Source: an uncultured Verrucomicrobium sp. (GTDB lineage Bacteria; Verrucomicrobiota; Verrucomicrobiia; Methylacidiphilales; GAS474). Taken from it: a stretch of 10,398 bases of DNA. Below are positions 6,702 through 10,398 of this stretch, in pieces; position 1 is the first letter of the stretch, and each line of letters starts with the position of its first letter. Below the pieces are notes generated by a model. It did not search any database. It had not been told where the DNA came from and saw only the letters and a program-made list of their open reading frames with translations. The stretch spans positions 1 through 10,398 of the forward strand of contig CAISZB010000567.1 in NCBI GenBank assembly GCA_903889845.1, read 5' to 3'. A program made the translations under genes and the position numbers.

Positions 6702-7022
6702 CTACGCCACCTGAAGGGGATGCGCCCGGTCTACTTTGGCGAGGATGGCCTTGTCTCCCCGAGCCTTGGCCAGATCGTACTGGGCCTGAAGATTCAGCCA
6801 GACCTTGGCCTCGGCCCCGGTGACGCGCTCCAGACGGAGTGCCATCTCGGCGGTAAGGGACCTTTCTCCGGCCAGAATCTTCGAGAGGGCGATCGGCTGG
6901 ATGCCGAGGGCCTTCGACATGGCGTAGGCCGTGAGGCCCAAGGGCTTCATGTAGTCTTCGAGGATCGTTTCCCCGGGGGGAGGATAGGGAAGGGTTGCGG
7001 CGGTTTTTTTGGTGTGGGGCAT
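6702..7022 (-). CDS. higA: HigA-family antitoxin (XRE-type helix-turn-helix)
   Basis: 106 residues. An N-terminal tail with PPPGETILEDYMKPLGLT leads into an XRE helix-turn-helix at about 29-70, with AYAMSKALGIQPIALSKIL as the two DNA-facing helices and GERSLTAEMALRLERVTG after them. WLNLQAQYDLAKA (75-87) is the usual HigA C-terminal helix. PGE.L.E.L.P.GLT.Y.LA..LG is the recognisable HigA pattern. It neutralises the HigB toxin and, as known for the family, represses its own promoter; the inverted repeats at 7352-7411 are the likely target. The gene follows higB by 40 bp, in the toxin-first order normal for higBA. The ATG at 7022 lacks a good Shine-Dalgarno. Confidence 0.93.
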   Translation of the reverse strand: MPHTKKTAATLPYPPPGETILEDYMKPLGLTAYAMSKALGIQPIALSKILAGERSLTAEMALRLERVTGAEAKVWLNLQAQYDLAKARGDKAILAKVDRAHPLQVA

Positions 7023-7062
7023 GGTGGTAAACGGTTGGCGGGTTCCTTTTCGGGCGGCGGTC

Positions 7063-7344
7063 TTAATGATAGTCGATGAGATGGACGCCGACGGCGGCTC
7101 CCTCCTCCCATCGAAAACAGATTCGATATTTGTCGTTCACTCGGATGCTGTATTGCCCTTTCCGGTCTCCCTTGAGGGCTTCCAATCTATTCCCGGGCAG
7201 CGCCCCGATCCCTTGGATCGAAACGGCGGCCTCGATGAAGGCGAGCTTGCGGAGAGCGGTTTTCTGGATGTCGCGGGGAAACTTCGCGGAGATTTTTCCC
7301 TCGGCGATCTTGGCCGTCTCGCCGCAAGAGAAACTCACTATCAC
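7063..7344 (-). CDS. higB: HigB-family mRNA interferase toxin (RelE/ParE superfamily)
   Basis: 93 residues, the normal size for HigB. The start MIVSFSCGET matches the usual MIxSFxCxxT opening and supports the GTG at 7344 (an in-frame GTG two codons later is less likely). Family hallmarks are FPRDIQKTALRKL (22-34), the long block PGNRLEALKGDRKGQ (50-64), then YSIRVNDKYRICFRW and the ending HLIDYH. HigB toxins cleave mRNA on the ribosome and are held inactive by HigA. No frameshift or missing core residue is seen, so the toxin looks intact. There is no recognisable Shine-Dalgarno before the GTG, which may keep toxin translation low. Confidence 0.93.
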   Translation of the reverse strand: MIVSFSCGETAKIAEGKISAKFPRDIQKTALRKLAFIEAAVSIQGIGALPGNRLEALKGDRKGQYSIRVNDKYRICFRWEEGAAVGVHLIDYH

Positions 7345-7351
7345 GAGGGGA

Positions 7352-7411
7352 ATAATATCCCTTAAGGATATTATCGTAAAGAAATAATATTTCTATGGAA
7401 TATTATTCCAT
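7352..7411. promoter_or_regulatory. AT-rich operator/promoter island of higBA with nested inverted repeats
   Basis: The 60 bp contain ATAATATCC (7352-7360) facing GGATATTAT (7366-7374) around CTTAA. They also hold AATAATATT (7383-7391) facing AATATTATT (7399-7407) around 7 nt, and the perfect 8+1+8 palindrome ATGGAATATTATTCCAT (7395-7411). The core ATAATAT thus occurs four times in alternating orientation. It lies immediately upstream of the higB start, where HigA-type repressors bind. On the minus strand TACGATAAT resembles an extended -10, but no good -35 was found. Confidence 0.6.
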
Positions 7412-7412
7412 G

Positions 7413-7441
7413 AAAACAAGCCATGCGGGTCCGAAGGACCC
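7413..7441 (-). terminator. Probable intrinsic terminator of the leuC-lipoprotein unit
   Basis: On the minus strand, 7 nt after the TGA of the SH3-domain gene, GGGTCC and GGACCC (7427-7441) form a 6-bp GC-rich stem with loop TTC. The tract CTTGTTTT follows within about 10 nt (7413-7420). The distance of the T-tract from the stem makes it imperfect. The position between leuC's unit and the higBA operator supports it. Confidence 0.45.
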
Positions 7442-7448
7442 TCCGGCA

Positions 7449-7766
7449 TCAACCCCCGCCCAGCCCCTGACCGGTGGCCGAATCCTCCTTCGGCGCGGGC
7501 GAAATGGCGTCGGTCGAGATGAAACCGGTCTCTCCGCTGACGAGCTGGACCTTGTAGCAGTCCCCTGCCGCGCCGATGATCCGGCATCGGGTGCCCCGCT
7601 CCAGGTGACGGTCGGGGACGTCCTGCGCGGGGCCGCTCTTGTTGAAGTCGGCCCCCTCCTTCGAGACGATCCAGCCGAACTCGGCGTTTCCGCCCTCGAC
7701 CGTCGCGCAGCCGCTCCCCGCAAGGAGGAGGGCCATCGCCGCGACGGCGCAGAGCAGGAGGCGCAT
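7449..7766 (-). CDS. Small SH3-like-domain protein, probable lipoprotein
   Basis: 105 residues. Residues 1-20 are a signal peptide, MRLLLCAVAAMALLLAGSGC, with Cys20 as a possible lipidation site; the residues before it (G-S-G) are only a loose lipobox. Residues about 31-88 resemble a bacterial SH3 domain: GWIVSKEGADFNKSGPA, then LERGTRCRIIG, then YKVQLVSGETGFIST, the last matching the W/Y-x-V-x-L...G-W/F-I pattern of SH3_3 domains. The Gly-rich tail GQGLGGG closes the chain. Such domains often bind cell-wall peptides or act as small interaction modules in the periplasm; no enzyme domain is present. It starts 18 bp after the leuC stop and is probably co-transcribed, with no obvious functional link. 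No Shine-Dalgarno is evident. Confidence 0.75.
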   Translation of the reverse strand: MRLLLCAVAAMALLLAGSGCATVEGGNAEFGWIVSKEGADFNKSGPAQDVPDRHLERGTRCRIIGAAGDCYKVQLVSGETGFISTDAISPAPKEDSATGQGLGGG

Positions 7767-7784
7767 GTCGGTGTCGGCGGAGGG

Positions 7785-9164
7785 TTAGGCCGCGACGGCG
7801 AGGTATTCCCGCGGATCGGTGATCCGGCCCGTGAGGGCGGAGGCCGCGACGGTGTAGGGGGAGGCCAGGAAGACCTGCGAATCCTTGTGCCCCATCCGTC
7901 CGGGGAAGTTCCGGTTCGTCGCGGAGATGCACTTCAGCGGCTTGTTCATCCGGCCGAAGGTATCGACCGGCCCGCCGAGGCAGGCGGCGCACGAGGCGTT
8001 TTCCGTCATCTGGACGCCCGCGTCTTCGAGGATCGTCCAGACGCTCTTGCCGTCCCACTGCGTCGCCTTCAATTCGTCGACGACGTGGGGGGTGGCGGGA
8101 ACGCCGAAGGTGTCGATCTTCACCGTGTGGCCCTGGACGATCTCGGCGAAGGCGAGGAAGTCGGAGAGCTTTCCGCCGGTGCAGGAACCGACGTAGGCGC
8201 GGTCGAGCTCGACGTTGCCCAGTTCCTTCGCCAGGGCGCGGTTGCCGGGATTCGGATGCATCGCGACGGTCGGTTCCAGGGCGGAAAGATCGACCTTCGC
8301 GTCGTAGACGAACTTCTGGTCGGCGTCGATCTCCGTGGGGGTGTAACCCTTGCGCGTGCCGTTCGCCGCGATCCGGGCGTCGACGTAGTCGAAGGTGATT
8401 TTATCGGCGGGAAAGATGCCGTTCTTCGCCCCGGCCTCGATCGCCATGTTCGCGATCGTCATCCGGTCGTCGATGGTGAGGGAGGCGACGCCCGGCCCCT
8501 CGTACTGCATGGCGCGGTACGTCGCGCCGTCGAAGCCGATCATGCCGATGACGTGGAGGATGACGTCCTTCGCCATCACGCCGGGGGCGAGGGCGCCCTC
8601 CAGGTAGAAGCGCATCGTCTCGGGGACCTTCACGAGGAGCTTGCCCGTCCCCATGACGAATCCGGCGTCGGTGTTGCCGATGCCGGTGGCGAACATGTTG
8701 AAGGCGCCGCCCATGCAGGTGTGGCTGTCGGTGCCGAAGAGGATCTCGCCCGGGCGGACATGGCCCCGCTCCGCCATCGCGGTGTGGCAGACGCCGGCGA
8801 AGTTCTTCCCGTACTGCTTCTTGAACTGCCCCTGCGCGGCGTCGAACTGCCAGGCCCCGTTCGGGTCGTCGATGACGTCGTAGAAGTAGGGGAGGCCCTG
8901 CTCCCGGGAAAACTCGCGGAGGATGTCGACGTTGCGGTTCGACATCGAATCGGCGGTGAAGATGTAGTGGTCGGGGATGATGACGATCCGGTCCTTCGCC
9001 CAGACCTTGGCGGCCTGGCCGAATTCGCGCTTGAAGACGCCGATCGTCCCCGGCCCGCAGACGTCGTGGGTGAGGAGCACGTCGGCGTTCACCCAGATGT
9101 TGTCGCCGGGGGCGACGTGCGTCCGCCCGGAGGCGCGGGCCAGGATTTTCTCCGTGAGAGTCAT
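7785..9164 (-). CDS. leuC: 3-isopropylmalate dehydratase large subunit (aconitase family)
   Basis: 459 residues from ATG at 9164 (MTLTEKILARASG); an in-frame TTG at 9176 would add four residues and is less likely. LeuC with the small subunit LeuD converts 2-isopropylmalate to 3-isopropylmalate in leucine synthesis, in the cytoplasm, using a [4Fe-4S] cluster. The cluster cysteines are visible: C328 in YVGSCTGGKLSDF, and C392 and C395 in ASCAACLGGP. Other aconitase-family motifs are LTHDVCGPG (31-39), IIPDHYIFTAD (62-72), GTDSHTC (144-150), ATGIGNTDAG (159-168) and ATNRNFPGRMGHKDSQ (415-430), which bears substrate-binding arginines. By recall it resembles the plant IPMI large-subunit subtype more than E. 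coli LeuC. Homoaconitase or methylmalate-type activity cannot be excluded by eye. leuD is not next to it; a lipoprotein gene follows after 18 bp. Confidence 0.9.
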   Translation of the reverse strand: MTLTEKILARASGRTHVAPGDNIWVNADVLLTHDVCGPGTIGVFKREFGQAAKVWAKDRIVIIPDHYIFTADSMSNRNVDILREFSREQGLPYFYDVIDDPNGAWQFDAAQGQFKKQYGKNFAGVCHTAMAERGHVRPGEILFGTDSHTCMGGAFNMFATGIGNTDAGFVMGTGKLLVKVPETMRFYLEGALAPGVMAKDVILHVIGMIGFDGATYRAMQYEGPGVASLTIDDRMTIANMAIEAGAKNGIFPADKITFDYVDARIAANGTRKGYTPTEIDADQKFVYDAKVDLSALEPTVAMHPNPGNRALAKELGNVELDRAYVGSCTGGKLSDFLAFAEIVQGHTVKIDTFGVPATPHVVDELKATQWDGKSVWTILEDAGVQMTENASCAACLGGPVDTFGRMNKPLKCISATNRNFPGRMGHKDSQVFLASPYTVAASALTGRITDPREYLAVAA

Positions 9165-9174
9165 AGAGCCGGTC

Positions 9175-9203
9175 AAGATAGCCTCATCCGGCCCCCCTTA
9201 CAA
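9175..9203 (-). promoter_or_regulatory. Possible leuC promoter
   Basis: On the minus strand TTGTAA (9198-9203) and TATCTT (9175-9180) are separated by 17 bp, each matching four of six sigma-70 consensus bases. Transcription would start within a few bases of the leuC ATG at 9164, giving an almost leaderless message, which agrees with the lack of a Shine-Dalgarno there. It is weak evidence on its own. Confidence 0.3.
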
Positions 9204-9220
9204 ATCCTATTTCCCGGGTC

Positions 9221-9248
9221 TTGTCTCCTTCGGGGAGAGGCTTATAAG
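9221..9248 (+). promoter_or_regulatory. Possible eutB promoter
   Basis: TTGTCT (9221-9226) and TATAAG (9243-9248) are spaced by 16 bp, about 30 bp upstream of the eutB ATG. The -10 matches five of six consensus bases and the -35 four of six. A ribosome-site-like GAAAGG (9269-9274) follows, six bases before the ATG. The leader is too short for a cobalamin riboswitch. Confidence 0.4.
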
Positions 9249-9280
9249 AGAGGGAACCCCCTCCCTCCGAAAGGCCCCCC

Positions 9281-10398
9281 ATGCCCTACCGCCACCGCGT
9301 CGGAGTCCACACCTACCGCTTCGAGACGCTGCGGGAACTCCTGGCGAAGGCGAGCCCGGCCCGCTCCGGCGACGCCCTGGCCGGGATCGCCGCCGCGACG
9401 GAGGAGGAACGGATGGCGGCGAAGCTGGCCCTGGCCGACGTCCCCCTTGCGACCTTCCTTCGGGAAGAGGTGATCCCCTACGACGAGGACGAGGTGACCC
9501 GCCTCATCCTCGACGGCCACGCCGCCCACGCGGCGGCCTTCGCCCCCGTGGCCCACCTCACGGTCGGCGGGTTCCGGGACTGGTTGCTGGGGGATCAGGC
9601 CGACGCCGCAGCCCTCTCCCGCCTCGCCCCCGCGCTGACGCCGGAGATGGCGGCGGCGGCGAGCAAGCTGATGCGCAACCAGGACCTCATCCTCGCCGCC
9701 CGGAAGTGCCGCGTCGTCGCCCGCTTCCGGAACACCCTCGGCCTCCCGGGCCGCCTCGCCGTCCGGCTCCAGCCGAACCACCCGACCGACGATCCCCGGG
9801 GGATCGCCGCCTCGATGCTCGACGGCCTCCTCTACGGCTGCGGCGACGCCGTCATCGGGATCAATCCGGCGGGGGACAGCCTCCCCGCCATCGTCACCCT
9901 CCTGCGGATGATCGACGACTTCCGCCGCGCCTACGACGTGCCGACCCAGTCGTGCGTCCTCACCCACGTCACGAACACCCTCCGCGCCATCGGGCAGGGC
10001 GCGCCGGTCGACCTCACCTTCCAGTCGGTCGCCGGGACGGAGAAGGCGAACCGCTCCTTCGGCATCTCCCTCGCCCTCCTGCGGGAGGCCCACGAGGCGA
10101 CCCTCTCCCTGAAGCGCGGCACCGTCGGGACCGATTGCATGTACTTCGAGACCGGCCAGGGGAGCGCCCTCTCCGCCGACGCCCACCACGGCGTCGACCA
10201 GCAGACGTGCGAGGCCCGCGCCTACGCCGTGGCCCGGGCCTTCTCCCCGCTCCTGGTCAACACCGTCGTCAGCTTCATCGGGCCGGAATACCTCTACGAC
10301 GGGAAGCAGATCGTCCGCGCCGGGCTGGAGGACCACTTCTGCGGGAAGCTCCTGGGCCTGCCGATGGGCTGCGACGTCTGCTACACGAACCACGCGGA
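9281..10398 (+). CDS. eutB: Ethanolamine ammonia-lyase large (alpha) subunit, 3' end cut by window
   Basis: 372 of an expected roughly 450 residues. EutB with EutC and adenosylcobalamin splits ethanolamine into acetaldehyde and ammonia. The sequence aligns with E. coli EutB from the N-terminus. The opening YRFETLRELLAKASPARSGD and AGIAAATEEERMAAK match, and the TIM-barrel active-site residues are kept: R162 and Q164 in VRLQPNH (E. coli R160, Q162), N195 in VIGINP (N193), E290 in MYFETGQGSALS (E287), F332 in SFIGPEYLY (F329) and D365 in MGCDVCYTNHA (D362). The start is ATG at 9281 with GAAAGG six bases upstream. It is divergent from leuC. eutC should follow to the right of the window. No microcompartment shell, reactivase or Eut regulator gene is seen here, so the enzyme may serve nitrogen supply rather than a compartmentalised carbon pathway (inference). 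Confidence 0.95.
   Translation, partial: MPYRHRVGVHTYRFETLRELLAKASPARSGDALAGIAAATEEERMAAKLALADVPLATFLREEVIPYDEDEVTRLILDGHAAHAAAFAPVAHLTVGGFRDWLLGDQADAAALSRLAPALTPEMAAAASKLMRNQDLILAARKCRVVARFRNTLGLPGRLAVRLQPNHPTDDPRGIAASMLDGLLYGCGDAVIGINPAGDSLPAIVTLLRMIDDFRRAYDVPTQSCVLTHVTNTLRAIGQGAPVDLTFQSVAGTEKANRSFGISLALLREAHEATLSLKRGTVGTDCMYFETGQGSALSADAHHGVDQQTCEARAYAVARAFSPLLVNTVVSFIGPEYLYDGKQIVRAGLEDHFCGKLLGLPMGCDVCYTNHA

Noticed and set aside
9224..9238. Small hairpin TCTCC/GGAGA in the leuC-eutB gap
   Set aside because: The stem is only five base pairs and lies within the predicted eutB promoter spacer, so it is probably not transcribed and carries no clear function.
9165..9280. Cobalamin riboswitch before eutB
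   Set aside because: Only 116 bp separate the divergent genes, and no B12-box-like conserved stretch was seen.
7395..9473. 692-codon plus-strand frame over leuC and the lipoprotein gene
   Set aside because: It is antisense to leuC, which has intact aconitase-family motifs, and it starts inside the higBA operator.
9242..10393. 383-codon minus-strand frame over eutB
   Set aside because: It is antisense to EutB, whose active-site residues are all present in the plus frame.
1..10398. CRISPR array, tRNA/rRNA, insertion sequence or prophage genes
   Set aside because: No regularly spaced repeats, cloverleaf, transposase motif or terminal inverted repeats were seen on either strand.

Overview
The window is GC-rich and densely coded. 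It comes from a Gram-negative-type bacterium: it carries two lipoproteins with twin-arginine-like signals, a third probable lipoprotein and an RND metal pump. Several starts lack a good Shine-Dalgarno sequence, LeuC is of the subtype I associate with plants, and a large secreted glycoside hydrolase is present. Together these fit a Verrucomicrobiota/PVC-type genome, but that is a loose inference and no marker gene is present to settle it.

Layout, left to right. (1) 1-1180, minus strand: the N-terminal 393 residues of a secreted glycoside hydrolase of the TIM-barrel (GH-A-like) type, cut by the window edge. A perfect inverted repeat lies upstream of it (1254-1275). (2) 1341-6638, minus strand: a copper/silver-efflux locus. 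In transcription order it holds a small secreted Cys-rich protein of unknown family, a stand-alone lipoprotein with a heavy-metal-binding domain (HMBD), a CusB-like adaptor that itself begins with a nearly identical HMBD, and a CusA-like RND pump. The last three overlap by 4 bp (ATGA and GTGA), so they are almost certainly translationally coupled. A strong hairpin spans the cusA stop codon. All three copper-binding methionines and the proton-relay residues of E. coli CusA are conserved. No outer-membrane factor, CusF or metal regulator is in the window. (3) 6702-7344, minus strand: a higBA toxin-antitoxin pair, toxin gene first, behind an AT-rich island packed with nested inverted repeats (7352-7411). 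(4) 7449-9164, minus strand: leuC, followed 18 bp later by a small probable lipoprotein with an SH3-like domain and then a probable terminator. leuD is not adjacent. (5) 9281-10398, plus strand, divergent from leuC: the first 372 residues of ethanolamine ammonia-lyase large subunit (EutB), with all the active-site residues I could check present, cut by the right edge.

The part most worth follow-up is the copper locus. It pairs a free HMBD lipoprotein with an HMBD-fused adaptor (88-bp duplicated module), both behind twin-arginine-like lipoprotein signals. It also has an unrecognised exported protein with a Cys cluster where a CusF-like chaperone might be expected. The remaining genes are recognisable families in ordinary arrangements. 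I saw no CRISPR array, tRNA, rRNA, IS element or phage gene.
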